DNA of 64,000 bases from Ilyonectria destructans (GCA_020740775.1 JAHEWK010000003.1:3720001-3784000); one strand, 5' to 3'; shown: positions 41,053 to 53,043, counted from the stretch's first letter. The notes: generated from the letters alone by a model not told the origin. Numbers and translations: made by a program.

Positions 41053-41669
41053 ATGGTACAGCGCCATGATGTCCTTGGCTCACGAGAGGAAGTGCTAACG
41101 ACGGCTGTGTAGGCAACTGCTGATACCGTCGATCTGGGCCCAGCCCATCCTCCCAAGGAGGACTCCATCATTGTCTTCTCAGAGATCCTCCCGGAGCTCA
41201 AGAAGTCGCTGGTCCATCTCCGCCACGATTACAACAGTGCGCACACCTATCCCCCCAGCTACCGCAATCAGCGCTCAATCAGCTAACTCCGTCCAACCAC
41301 TAGAGCATGAGCCTGAGTACTTTGCCGCTGTGGTACGCAACCCACGCATTTCGCATCGTTGCCCACGAGACTGACATACAAAAGGAACACCTCAGCAACA
41401 CTGACTTGGTCGGCTTCACAGTCGAAAACGTCGAGGCCGTCCGTGTCGCCACGTCCGCGTACGGCATTCACCTCTTCGCTAAGCTCCGCATCCCCGCGAT
41501 GCCTGCTGACGGCCCGGCCTACGTCCACTTCCGCGCCTTTACTGCGGGCAGCGATGAGCCTCCGAAGCTTCACAGCATTCACACGGAGGAAAAGGACGAG
41601 CCCGATGGCGGCAAGACATACCGCGCCATCTTCACCAATGCCGACGAGCTGGAGTGGTTTGACACTTGA
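41053..41669 (+). CDS. Small cystatin/stefin-like protein
   Basis: Predicted 146 residues; exons 41053-41055 (the ATG alone), 41113-41236, 41304-41332 (29 nt) and 41385-41669. The last 95 residues resemble a stefin fold by eye: a VENVEAVRVATSAYGIHLFAK strand pair in the place of the QVVAG-containing hairpin, then AYVHFRAFTAGSD matching the stefin VHLRVF strand, then a NADELEWFDT end matching the stefin DELTYF tail. The papain-inhibitory QVVAG loop is changed, so protease inhibition is doubtful. There is no signal peptide, as in cytosolic stefins. The upstream part (SEILPELKKSLVHLRHDY) is helical. The family call is from pattern only. It has the most stress-like promoter in the window and ends 107 bp from mak21. 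Confidence 0.72.
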
Positions 41670-41776
41670 AATGCGTACTTGTTCTCTTTCTATTCGCGAC
41701 TCGCGAGGCACCATCTATCTTGATGCCCTCCCAGCGCCTGTACCCGTAATGTGGAAATTGATTATATGCCCGCTTC

Positions 41777-44700
41777 TTACATGTCCTCTTCTCCCGCCAG
41801 GAGCTCCGCGTAGTCGTCGACAGATGCAAACATGGGGAGATCCTTGATCTGTCTGCGCCTTGACTTGGGCTTGCTGCTCGCCGCTTCCTTGACTTCGAAT
41901 CCATCCTCATCCTCGCTCAGCATAGCACCACCCTCCTCGTCATCAGTGCCCTCGATGTCGACATCCATTTCGTCATCGTCATCCATATCCAGATCGCTCT
42001 CCAGATCCAAGTCTGGTTCCGATCCGTCAGAAGTCATATCCGAATCGTTAAGATCATCAAAGCCCATGTCAGAACCCTCATCATCGGGATCAACACCTGG
42101 CTGAGCCGAGACAAGCGCCTTCCAAATCTCATCCTCCTGTTCATCCTCATCCTCACCCTCGCCGGCCGTCGGTGCCTTCTTCTTAGGCTCCTTACCCTCC
42201 TTGGAAACCTGCTGGAAGTACTCGTGGAAGAAGACGTCTTCCGCCGCCACATCCTGGACCTTCTTCTTCCAGAAGGAGGCGTTGTTGACTGAAGGCGAAG
42301 CCGCTCCGGGTCCTTTGCTTCCCAGCCAAATGTCACCGAGGTCCTTGGCTGATCGGAGAGGCTGCATGATCGAGACACCCTTGGACGCATCGCCAGCCTT
42401 GGGGTTTCGGTAGACGAACTTGTCCAAGAAGCGGATAAGAGAATGGCTGTCCATGTCGGGCTTCTTTGCCTTCTCACTGGGCTTCGACATAGACGCCGCG
42501 AAGACAGTCACCGAAGGGTGGAAATGTCCTTGCAGAGGAATCTATGTGAATGTTAGAATATTGGACTCTGTACTTCGGGTGCATTACTTACCATCTCCCA
42601 CAGACAGCTTCGGTTGGCATTGCTGTGCTCGGGATCTCTTTTTCGACCGTCGTAGACCGGGCGCTCGCTCTCGGGCTCATCGTCGAAGACCGACTCCTCA
42701 GGCTCATCAATCAATGTTGAGAGGTCAGGGAATGTCTCACGGAGGTGCGAGACAACATATAGCAAGCCGCAAACGAATGGAGGCTGGTGTAGACCTGAGA
42801 TCTGAAGCATTCGCTTGGCGAATGCCTTTACTCGCCGGGTGTCGACATCGCTCTTGAGGGCACGGAGGAGCAGGTTAAGGTAGAGCGACTGCTTAGAAGA
42901 AGTGACCAGCCGAGGATCCAGTAGAGACTCATAGAGAGTTCTGTAGAATCGATCGCTGGCGATGCTCTTTGATGAGGAGATTTGCTGGATTAGGAGTAGG
43001 GACTGAATACCAGTGTTGAAGTTGGCAGAGTGAGCAATCTTGAAAAGTGTATCGAGGTGGGTTTCCATGCTAGTAAAATGTTAGCCAGGCTATACATAGA
43101 GAGTGTGAAACAAGAGATAATGTCATACACAGCGTCGTTGCCGGTCATGAAAGGTGCCGCTCGGTTGACTCCAGTCAGGATGGCTGAGACAAGTTTGTCG
43201 GCCGCCTCGGTCTCTGGCTCGGTTGCGACAGGTGTAGAGGTCTTGCCACCACGAGGTCTTCGTCGGTTTTTGTGGTTTCTGTCGAATGCCTCCTTGGGTT
43301 CATCGCCGGGCTGTGATTCAACTGGAACCGCGATGCCCAGCTTTCCAGTCTTGAGGATGATCGTGAACAGCTCGAAGTAGATTCGCATGAGAGCCTCGGC
43401 AAGAGCAGGCTCCCTGTTGCTGAGGATAGTCTGATTGAGGGTGTTGATGGCGTAGTATCTTGAGCGATGGTCTTGAGAAGGGTGGAGCAGAATCTCCTGC
43501 TCAATCATACGCACAATGATTGGCTTCATTCCGGGGTGTGAGTTTTGCAACTGGAGCAAGAGATACGAGGCGCGAGATGAGATCTTGCGATCCCGATCAC
43601 CGAGCTTGTGAACCAAGAGGCGAAGCAAATTTGACTCCTGCTCCGGCTTCTCCTTGAGGAGTCCATAGACAAAATCGAGAGCCCGCGTACGGGAGTACTC
43701 AATCTCGTCAGAGCACCAGTTCTCGAGAAGCTGAATGATGCGGAAGTACGTCTCCTTCAGCCAGTCCTCGTAAAGCCAGGCGATCAGATGGGCGTCCGTG
43801 ATCTTGCCAGGCAAGGGCTTTCCCGCAGCCCAGCTGGCCGCAGGGTTTCGTTGGAGCGTTCCAATCAGGCCGGGCTGGGTATGGAAGGTTCGGAGGCGAC
43901 GATCGGAAGGTAGCAGAGTTCCAGGCCCTAACAAATCGACGAGCGCACCGATGGCACCAAGAGCTTGACCTCGGCTCTTCTTCGAAGCGAGGGTCATGAG
44001 TGCATCAAATGCTCGGATGTTGTGAACAGGGGATTCTTGGACAGCCAAGGTCAGCGCAGAGACCTTGTCAGTGAGAGTACCCGATGTCATGATGGTCGAC
44101 AAGAACTTGTGGGAGGACGAAGCGAAGAAGCTGGCCCTGTACTTGGTAATGTCCTGGTCCAAGAGTGTTCTGGCATGTTCTTTCAGAGCCTCTACGGACC
44201 ACTTGAAGGAGTTGGGCTCGTCGTTGGATGGCGTCGGTAGCTTGGCCAGCTCGGCGGCATGCCATTCTGCCATGGGCTGGAAAGCCTAGTTTACTGCGTT
44301 AGCCGTCAGAGACGCCCCAAATAACCTGACTTGACTTACCAATCCCGCAATCTTGAGAGGGGCTGCTTCCTTGGGCTTGGGAGCCTGCTTCACTTCCTCC
44401 TCCTCCTCCGCATCTTCCTCATCGTCGTCCTCAACGTCCTCCTCGGAATCGTCACCCTCGTCCTGATCGCTGGCTTCGCTCAGCTCAACCTCCGCAAAAC
44501 CAAGCTGCTTCGAGAGAGCGGCGAGCTCATCCTTCAAGCTCTTGTCGACAGGTCCCTTGGAAGTCGGAGCGAAGGTTTCATCCTCAGAGTCGATGTCTTT
44601 GATGAGCGCCAGGTCGCTCTCGTCGCCGCCCAAAGCCTTGATCTCCTCGAGAAGCACATCGTTGTCAATTTTAGAGCTACCCTTCTCAGCGCCGGAGCCT

Positions 44701-44888
44701 TGGGAATTGCGTTGCCTCTTCTGATGCTGGTCACCAGCAGTCTTGGTAGGTGGCTGTTTGCGCTTGTGATCTTTGGAGTTCAAGCTCTGATCAATTTTGG
44801 CCGTGATCTGATTGAGGGAGCTGTCGTCGAGTCCCCGGGAATCTTGGGAGCGTCGAGGGCCTTTGCCCTTCTTGGAAGGCTTGGGCAT
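41777..44888 (-). CDS. mak21: Mak21/Noc1 ribosome biogenesis factor (CBF/Mak21 family)
   Basis: Predicted 982 residues; minus-strand exons 44340-44888, 43129-44285, 42592-43069 and 41777-42541. Noc1 works with Noc2 in the nucleolus on early 60S precursors and their export from it. The N-terminus is Lys-rich and then strongly acidic; the central helical-repeat region carries family blocks such as KWSVEALKEHARTLL, the WLYEDWLKETYFRIIQLLE block and NREPALAEALMRIYFELF. The CBF domain follows in exons 3-4 (LYLNLLLRALKSD, then HPSVTVFA). The C-terminus has long Asp/Glu tracts before a basic end, also typical. Length is near yeast Mak21 (1025). The exon 2 donor is two bases past the nearest GT, fixed by frame (NDAVMETHLDTLF). 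Confidence 0.94.
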
Positions 44889-45196
44889 GTTCGCAAAGTT
44901 GCGTGGAGGATTGAAAATCTCAATTGGAAATTCTCAGCAGACGTCACGGCAACTTTTTTTTGGGAATTTTCCAGAGATGCCCCACGTTATCGTTATCGCG
45001 CTTGGCGCGTTTAGTGGCGCCAATGCGGCCGGCGGCTTGCAGCGGCCGAGCCCCACCCTGTCTCTGGAAGCTGGCGATTCGACCAAACCATTCTCAAGAT
45101 ACTTCCACGACGATTAAACAATCTTTCAACAGCAACAGAAACAGGCAATCGCAGAGCATGAATTAAAACCCCGAGATATCTGCCGCTTGAAACGAA
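44889..45196. promoter_or_regulatory. divergent promoter mak21 / mitochondrial ProRS
   Basis: A 308-bp gap between two divergent starts, with a T-run at 44954-44961. It must contain both promoters. No gene seen. Confidence 0.5.
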
Positions 45197-47269
45197 ATGC
45201 TCCAACCAAGGCTGGTTCGCTTCAACAGCGCCATCTCTCGAAGGAGCCAGTTCGGCCTTCAGCTCCGAGCTCTCTCCAGCTCAACTGTTGCCAGGCCTGA
45301 TCGGCCTCGGTCAACCTTATCGACAATATGGTTTCCTACTGGCGGTATAACTGCTGGCGAGGATGAGTGTAAGAACTTGAGTTGCTTTCGTGGAGGAAAT
45401 GGAAGCTAATTGAGACTTCAGCCGGCCATGAGAAACTCATCCGAGCCGGGTTCCTGCGCCAAGTGCGTGATGATCTCCGACAGCTAAAGTCAGGGTTATA
45501 CTGATAAAATTATGCAGGCCCACTCTGGAATTTTCCAATTGCTTCCCCTAGGTCTTAGAGTGCAGGATAAGATTGAGAAACTCATCGATAAGCACATGCA
45601 GTCAGTTGGTTCGCGGCCCTCTTTGACTCAGCTAGAGGCTTGTGCTCATACCAGGATCCTAAAGGCGCATCTCGGCTCTCCCTCTCTACTATCTCATCCG
45701 AGGATTTATGGCGGAAGAGTGGACGGCTAGACCTGGTGGCGTCAGAAGTATGCTTTTCTTTGTTCTTTCACTCGGACTTGGACTGACCGGCCTAGCTTTT
45801 CCGTGTTGCTGATCGCAAGGAGAACCCCCTCATTCTCTCTCCCACACACGAGGAAGAAATCACTACTCTTGTGGCCGGGACGCTGAAGTCATATAAAGAC
45901 CTCCCTATCAGGCTTTACCAGATCAGTAAGGTTACCTGCACCGCCTTCAACGGGCCCATTTCTCTAATACGGCATTATAGCGCGCAAATATAGAGATGAA
46001 CGGCGCCCTCGCCATGGCCTATTGCGTTCCCGAGAATTCCTCATGAAGGATCTTTACACTTTTGACCTAACTGTTAGCTCTGCCATTGAGACATACCGAG
46101 AGGTGTCCGCAGCATACCGTGCTTTTTTTACCGAATTGAAATTACCATTCCTAGTCGCCGAGGCCAGCTCGGGAGACATGGGAGGTGACCTTAGCCACGA
46201 GTATCACCTGCCCAGCGCTGTCGGTGAAGATATCGTCGTTAACTGTGGCTCCTGCGGGTATGCTGCCAATGACGAGGTTGCCACTGCGCGAACACCATCG
46301 ACGTCAAAGGACACAATCACACCAGCGTCTCAAATCCGTGTGTGGCGTGGTATCTCTCAAGACAGAAACACCCTTATCAATGCTTGGTATCCCGAAGCTG
46401 ATGTTGCGCAATCTGATTCTGGCCCTAATCTCCATGCAATCAAATCTGCTGTTCCAGAGCTAGATACAAGCATAGACACTCCTTTGCCCTTCTGGGGAGA
46501 TGCTCTTTCGGGCGGAAAGGCGAGGGTTATCAATGTCATCGATACTCGGATAGCTCCCACCTTCGATAACCTGCGAGAAAGGCTACCATTACTGCCAGAC
46601 GGCTTGGAATCTCACGACGTTCAGCATTCTTTCCTGGGTAATGCGGGAGAAGACAAGGGCTTGAACCTAGTGCGTCTTGCCGATGGCGATGGATGCCCCA
46701 GGTGCGAGGAAGGGACTCTCAAGATCCATCGAGCTCTGGAGGTTGGCCACACATTCCACCTGGGAACTCGATATTCAGTTCCCCTCGAGGCATGCGTGAC
46801 GATCCCGACCCAACTGCCAGAAACCATTAGTGAAGGACTGGTACCAGGAAGCCGCACCCCGGTGCAGATGGGATGTCACGGAGTGGGTGTTTCCCGAATT
46901 TTCGGCGCCGTGGCAGAAGTACTCGGCAATGAGATAGGCCTGAATTGGCCACGAGCTATCGCTCCCTTCGAGATCGCCATCATCTCAACTCCGGGAACCG
47001 AACAGGACTCTCTGGACCTATATGACACCCTTGCAGGCCGCAACGGCTCGGAATCTAGCTTTGACGTTATTCTCGACGATCGCAAGCATTCCTTTGTATG
47101 GAAGATGCAGGATGCTGAGATGGTTGGGTACCCCGTTGTGGTGATCATGGGCAAGTCATGGAAGAACGACGGCACTTGTGAGGTTCGGTGCAGGAGACTC
47201 TCGGTCAAGGAGAATGTGTCTGTTGAAGCGCTTCCCGCGTTTGTGTCTGGCTTATTGGACCAGCTGTAG
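45197..47269 (+). CDS. aim10: Mitochondrial prolyl-tRNA synthetase
   Basis: Predicted 601 residues; exons 45197-45368, 45422-45462, 45518-45608, 45665-45747, 45796-45925 and 45981-47269. It charges mitochondrial tRNA(Pro) with proline. The first 40 residues are Arg/Ser-rich without acids, a mitochondrial targeting peptide. The class II core follows: [21 protein letters not shown], a THEEE motif, then motif 2 ([19 protein letters not shown]) and motif 3 ([10 protein letters not shown]), ending in the HGTP anticodon-binding domain ([10 protein letters not shown] onward). It is the bacterial-type enzyme without a recognisable editing insert of usual size. Joins were fixed by the family sequence; intron 3 has a weak GTTCGC donor. 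Confidence 0.93.
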
Positions 47270-47580
47270 TGAAAACACATCACCGTATTCTATTAACTTG
47301 GGCAACCCGACTCCCTTGTAATTTATGTACCAAAAAATAAATACACACAATCGTCGCTTTTAGAAAAAAAAAACCCCTTTTGGTACTCTACGATTATGCT
47401 GTCGTTGAGTTGGCTGATTGGGGTTGTTGGTACCTGATGGTGGGTGGTGGCAGACATCCCCCGTTAGTAGAATTCCACAACCCCACGTCATAATATTCAC
47501 GAAGCGAAACTTTGGAGGGGATCACGGCCAGCAACCACTCCAGACGACAAACACCTGTGGGCAACCTAGCAAACGCAATC
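47270..47580. other. mt-ProRS 3' UTR and prefoldin promoter
   Basis: A 311-bp spacer. An AATAAA at 47336 lies 67 nt after the stop in an A-rich stretch and is a plausible polyadenylation signal. No gene seen. Confidence 0.5.
47336..47341 (+). terminator. candidate polyadenylation element for mt-ProRS
   Basis: AATAAA within an A-rich run 67 nt downstream of the mt-ProRS stop codon. Confidence 0.4.
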
Positions 47581-48311
47581 ATGGCCGGAAAGCAGGAAAT
47601 GAGTGAGTATATTCCTTTGCCTCACAGCTTGGAGACGGCCTGCTAACCGCCCCCGCGCGCCTACAGTCAATCTCGACACGCTCGAGCCTCAGCAACTCGC
47701 TCAGGTCAAGAAGCAGCTCGACGAGGAGCTTGAGCACCTGACGTCGTCGTTTGCTCAGCTCCATGGCGCCCAGAACAAGTTCAAGGAGTGCCTGCGATGC
47801 GTCCAGAGCCGATCCGCCTCCAAAGACGGTACATACCCCCGCGAGGCTCTTGCGCCGAACCCCACAGAGCGAAACGAGACGAGACGGCAAATGAAGCGAC
47901 GCCTAACATGTGATAGGATCCAAGTCCGTCCTGGTCCCGCTGACCAACTCCCTATACGTCCGAGGAGAACTCGCCGATGCTGATACCGTTCTGGTGGACG
48001 TTGGAACTGGCTTCCTGGTGGAAAAGGTCGAACACTCTGCCATCTTGATTGAATCGCGACCCCGCTAACTGGTGCACAGAAGCTCAATGCTGCGGAGCAA
48101 TTCTACGAGAGCAAGGTAGATGAGCTTGGAAACAACTTGAAAGACCTCGAGACGATCGTACAAAGAAAGCAAACGAACGCGCGCATGATTGAAGAAGGTT
48201 TGTTTCCGACCCTCACCCTATCAAGACCTCAACTGACTGTCCTGCGCACTAGTCCTAAGGCAAAAGATCATGGCTGCTCAGGGGCAACAAGGTGGACAGC
48301 AGGCGGCATGA
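47581..48311 (+). CDS. pfd5: Prefoldin subunit 5
   Basis: Predicted 156 residues; exons 47581-47602, 47667-47828, 47917-48026, 48080-48197 and 48253-48311. Prefoldin is a hexameric cytosolic chaperone that hands nascent actin and tubulin to the CCT chaperonin; Pfd5 (Gim5) is one of its two alpha-type subunits. The protein is two long helices around a beta hairpin: LEPQQLAQVKKQLDEELEHL, then the LVPLTNSLYVRGEL strand pair with VLVDVGTGFLVEK, then a second coiled helix. The C-terminal tail is Gln/Gly-rich. Length matches yeast Gim5 (163). Intron 4 uses a GTTTGT donor. It ends 116 bp from the opposing gene. Confidence 0.94.
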
Positions 48312-48427
48312 AAAACTCGAAAAGAAAAGAAACTCCTCCGCGATAGTAGCTAGATGGGAGCTGGATTACAAACACCAGGGGAGAATTCGGCCGATGGACA
48401 TGCAACCATATACCCGCCATGGCGATC

Positions 48428-50090
48428 TCATATTGGGCATGCTCCGTCTAAGAGGGCCTGGATCTCCAGAATGGTTCCCAGGAACTCCCCAAATCTAGGC
48501 TCGAGACGCGGCTCGTCGCCCGGCCACATATGTTTGAGTCCTTGGCCCCAATCCTTGCGATGATCACCTCCGCTGATATGCATGATGCTCTCGTCCCAGT
48601 GAGCCGCATAGAATTCGATGCCCCAAGTAATTTCTGGTGTGTCGGCCGTGCATGTACCCTTCCATACCTTAGTGACGTTGACCTCAATGACGTATGGCGT
48701 CGTCTTGTATGGGATTATTGCCGAAGACTTGAGTCTGAGTTGTCCGATACTGTCCCGTACATTCCCGAGTTTGTGAGTACTGACATGAGGGATCCTGATC
48801 AGGTCTGAGCCGGCTTGGTTGCTGTCCACTGTGAGCAGTAGTTTTTGTGAAAGGTCCTTGAATTCAACTGGGACCTCCTCATTATCCCAGGCGTCTACTC
48901 GCAAGTTCCAGTCGTATTGCCTATGGGACGAGACCACATTAGTTGCTGAAAGCTTTTCAAGAGGGGTGTACTTGCATGTCTGGGGCCGCCACCGTCCAGT
49001 TCAGACGTCCCCAAGCCTCAGATCTCATGGCCCTGACCATGGACAACTGCATCTTTTTGCCCATGGGATCCATGGCATCGGTTTTGATCTCCAAGCCCTT
49101 GGTGACTAACGTGACCTCGCAGCCTTGTGTAATCTCCTGGTGACTACTGTAAATTCCCTGTGCGGGATTCACAAGATACCGCATGACTTCCTCGGCTCGG
49201 GTTGCTTCTGGGAGTCTGACAGCGGTTAGATCAGGTAGGAAACCTGGGCAAGCTACTTACTTGGTTCCAAGACTGGCTCCTCCTCGGACAGAATACATGT
49301 TCAGCAGCTTGACGAACTCGTCATGAGTGATTTCGTCGCGGCCCTGCGTGTTTCGCGAACGAACATCCAGATGTCCGAAGTTGACACGCATTCTCATGTT
49401 CTTACTCAGAGCCATCAAAGTGTCAGCTGAAGTTGGCATATCGACAGCAAGTCGATGGAGATGTTTGTCCATAGCCGAGGAATTGCTGACAAGTGTAGAA
49501 CTTCGAGAAGTAAACCGTGGTCGCGACCCAATCTCAACCCTGACCATATCATTCATGTCTGAGTTGGTGGGTTCTTGAAGCAGGAATCTGACGGGGGGAT
49601 GTTCATTGGAGAGACGGAGATCATGGATAGCCCAGTTCAAGGCATGGACGGCTTGTTGCATGCGGGGCATGGATTCGCAGTGGATGTCGAGAATGTTTGG
49701 TTGGACATGGGTGATGTAAACCTTGTGTGCTTTGCGAATATCATCGAGTGCCCAGGGCTCATCCAAACCACGGGGCAACATGTGTTTTCCTGGGAGAACG
49801 ACACGGGTCGGTAAATTGTTAGAACCGGCCTTCGCTTGGGGTTGTGTGCCTCTGGACCGAGGACTTACTAGGATCAGATCTCGACCTGGAGGTGGTGAAC
49901 CAAGATACTCGTCATCCTCAGCTCGACGAGCCTTCTGACGACCATGATCTACCATAGATTTCGCAGTTCCCATGGCCTTCTCCTTGGACCAAGATTTCTC
50001 CCCAGCGGCTTTGGGAGCATAAGGTCTCCCTCCGGCGCCACCTCGTCCCCGATTCTGTGGCGGCTTCCCGCGTCTTGAAGGTCGATCCAT
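48428..50090 (-). CDS. Unrecognised protein with an RG-rich basic N-terminus
   Basis: Predicted 520 residues; minus-strand exons 49261-50090, 48976-49215 and 48428-48920. I do not recognise the family. The first 60 residues are basic and Arg/Gly-rich (GRGGAGGRPYAPK), as in RNA-binding proteins. The rest is a compact alpha/beta sequence with several short hydrophobic strands (VYITHVQPNILDIHC, VIEVNVTKVWKG) and no membrane segment. Intron 2 must use a GC donor (CAT/GCAAGT) to keep the conserved-looking frame into QYDWNLRVDAW. A T12-CAG tract just upstream of the ATG at 50090 looks like the acceptor of a 5' UTR intron with a donor near 50314. It is head-to-head with orc1. Confidence 0.72.
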
Positions 50091-50685
50091 GGTGACTTGA
50101 TAATCGTCGTTGTGAAGCCTGAAAAAAAAAAAACGGGTTGACAAAGGGAGGTTGTGTAACGACAGTGGTTGGGCACTGCTAAGTGGTGGTGGCAGTTGCG
50201 AGTGAAAGGTCAGTGGCACTTGCCTTTTAAATAGGTAACCTGCGCCCGTGACCCTCGGAAAATTCGGAAGGCACTGATTCACTGCCCTAATAAATTCGAG
50301 GCAACTTACCTTAATTACCGATATGTTTGCTTGCCTGCTTACTTGTTTGCTTGTTCAAGCCTCTAGCGGAGTCAGTTGGACGAACTACCATTTTATTTGC
50401 CTGACGGATCTTGTAAACAACAAACTCTTGTATTTTAAAAGAATGGTCCCTATCAACAGCCTTGAACTGCGCATATTACAACAGTAAAAGACCTATTACT
50501 TTGTAATCATAGGATTGTTTAGCAGCCAAGATTGTCCAAGTACCTACTCGACGGAAGCAGGCGACACCTGTACGTGCAACTCCCCGGTATATGCATACAA
50601 CCTGGCAACCAGCAACCTCTAAGTACGTCGCGTCTCCCAGACGCGTAAATTGTTCAAGCTGTCGCAGAGCAGCAACGACATTTCG
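50091..50685. promoter_or_regulatory. divergent region with a likely 5' UTR intron, RG-protein gene / orc1
   Basis: No gene of its own. On the minus strand, GTAAGT at 50309-50314 and a poly-T-CAG acceptor at 50119-50133 could bound a 5' UTR intron of the downstream gene. A TATTTAAAA element (minus strand, about 50224-50232) would lie inside it and is an alternative promoter reading. Confidence 0.45.
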
Positions 50686-53043
50686 ATGGCGCCCAATTCC
50701 TCAGCAGCAAAGGCCGCGGAGCCTTCATTACGGCGCAAACGAGTTCCCGCGGGCGTCTCGAGGACCGATTCTGACGACGAGCTCGTCGTCGACGATGTTC
50801 CATGGGAGTGGATCTACAATACTGAGCCAGCTGCCGAGGACCAACCCAACGAAGCGCAGAGCGATCGGAAAAGGAGAAAGGTGTCAGGAGACAAGATTGT
50901 GGGCGCGCGGATCGGCCAGTTCGAGTGCCGAGTCGGAGACTGCGTTCTGCTGAAGGCGGATGGGTCGAATGAAGCTTGGGTAGCCCTCATCTGCGAGTTC
51001 GTCGATGATGACGGCGATGGGGAGAAGGCGGCCAATTTCATGTGGTTCTCAACCGAGAAGGAGATCCGAAACAAGGACAAGAAGCGCTCCGACTTCCACT
51101 GGGTACCGACACTGCACAACAACACATTCGCGAGAGAATACTAGGCTGACCGGTTTCTAGAACGAGCTCTACGTCTCGCCATCATGGGACATCAACCCCC
51201 TGGCCTCGATCAACGGCAAGGCCAAGGTTACCTCCCTCGATGTCTTCCTTTCGAAATACCCACAAGGCCGTATCCCACGTCAATCTCCCGACTTTGGCAA
51301 GACCTTTGTCTGCCGCCGAGGCTGCAACACTCGTACGGCCACCTACACCGACGAGTTCATATGGGAGGAGGTTTACCGTAGCGAGGACGACATTTATTCT
51401 CTGATAGAGCTAGTGGAAAATGGAACCAAGGCGACTCGAAAAAAGAGAAAGGTTCGGAGTCCGTCTCCCCAAGACGCTCCCTACCACCCTCCTCCTCAGA
51501 CACCGACGAAGACAGGCCGGGGTGTGGCAACGACACCACAGTCCCGGAGAAGTCAAGCCGAGCCGGGATCGCGGGTAAAAAGGTTTGTGAAAGCTCCCCT
51601 TGTATATCACTATTTGGTATTGACCAGTGACTGCAGGAGCGCCAGCAAAAGGCTCGAATTTACCCCATTAGCTACCCGAAAGCTCTCACCAAGCAACATC
51701 GAATCGTCACCATTTCAAATAGCCCGCTCTCGACTCCATGTTTCCTCTGTCCCAACCAGTCTCCCCTGCCGAGAAGGCGAATTCTCTCTCGTTTACTCCC
51801 ATCTTGAGGCCGCCATCACCGATGGAACTGGAAACTGCATCTACATCTCTGGCACGCCTGGAACCGGCAAGACGGCCACGGTCCGCGAAGTCATCTCGCG
51901 ACTCGAGGAGGCTGTGGGTTCCGACGAACTCGATGACTTCATCTTCGTCGAGATTAACGGTATGAAGATCACCGATCCTCATCAGTCTTATACGCTACTG
52001 TGGGAGGCCCTCAAAGGCGAACGAGCGAGTCCTGCACAGGCTCTTGATCTCTTGGAGCGGGAGTTCAGCAATCCCAGTCCGCGACGAATTCCGTGTGTTG
52101 TTCTGATGGATGAGCTTGATCAGCTGGTCACCAAGAATCAGGCTGTCATGTATAATTTCTTCAACTGGCCGACACTGCGGCACAGTCGTTTAATCGTTCT
52201 CGCCGTCGCCAACACTATGGATCTTCCCGAGCGAACGCTCAGTAACAAGATCAGTAGTCGTCTAGGTATCTCACCAAAGTCAACAGTGTCCACTACGTTT
52301 ACTAATCACTCTCGATAGGTCTCACTCGAATCACTTTTCCCGGATACAACCACGAGCAACTTATGAGGATTATTCAGTCACGTCTGGAGGGAGTTCCTGG
52401 CAAGATTGTAGACCCGGATGCTATTCAGTTCGCTAGTCGAAAAGTGGCGGCCGTCAGCGGAGATGCCCGTCGAGCATTGGACATTTGCCGCCGAGCTGTC
52501 GAGCTCGCCGAAGCCGACGTCCCTGGCGATCCCACCACGCCCAGCAAGCGAGAGCGACTGGCAGAGTCCCAGGGGCAACTACGGGGCATCGGACGAGTAA
52601 CTATTGCCACTATCAAAAAGGCCATTAACGAGGCCACCACCAATCCCATTCAGCAACACCTCCGCGGTCTTCCTGTCATGTCCAAACTCCTCATGGCAGC
52701 GCTGCTATTGCGTACCCGTCGGGCGGGCCTGGCCGAGACGACATTTGGCGAGACTCTCGATGAGATTCACCGGGCCTACCTCCGAGCTCCGCCTGCGTTG
52801 CCCGGTATGGCACAAGTCCTTTCCAATGGCCTGAAGGGAACACAAACCAGCGGACACCGCCAGATGTCGAGGCCTGGCCATATCCATGCGGCGGCTCTCG
52901 ACCTGGTGGCGGCTGGCCTCATAAACCTCGAGGCCCATCGCGCGGAGCGGTCAAGCAAGCTGCGTCTGGCCATCGCAGACGACGAAGTGAAGATGGCACT
53001 CCGTGACGACGGAGATCTTAGAGCCTTGGGTATTGGTGTATGA
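50686..53043 (+). CDS. orc1: Origin recognition complex subunit 1
   Basis: Predicted 730 residues; exons 50686-51102, 51161-51582, 51637-52265 and 52319-53043. Orc1 is the ATP-binding AAA+ subunit that marks replication origins and loads the Mcm helicase with Cdc6. The N-terminal part has a BAH-type domain (IGQFECRVGDCVLLKADG through FVCRRGCNTRTATYTDEF, about 75-225), followed by a basic disordered linker. Walker A GTPGTGKT is at 352-359 and Walker B VVLMDEL is at 434-440; sensor-type VANTMDLPER and a C-terminal winged-helix region follow. All introns are 54-58 nt and frame-consistent. Yeast Orc1 (914) is longer in the linker. Convergent with prp46 (89 bp between stops). Confidence 0.95.

Noticed and set aside
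45609..45664. A frame-shifted read through intron 3 of mt-ProRS
   Set aside because: It gives non-family sequence; the GTTCGC to AAAG splice restores [16 protein letters not shown].
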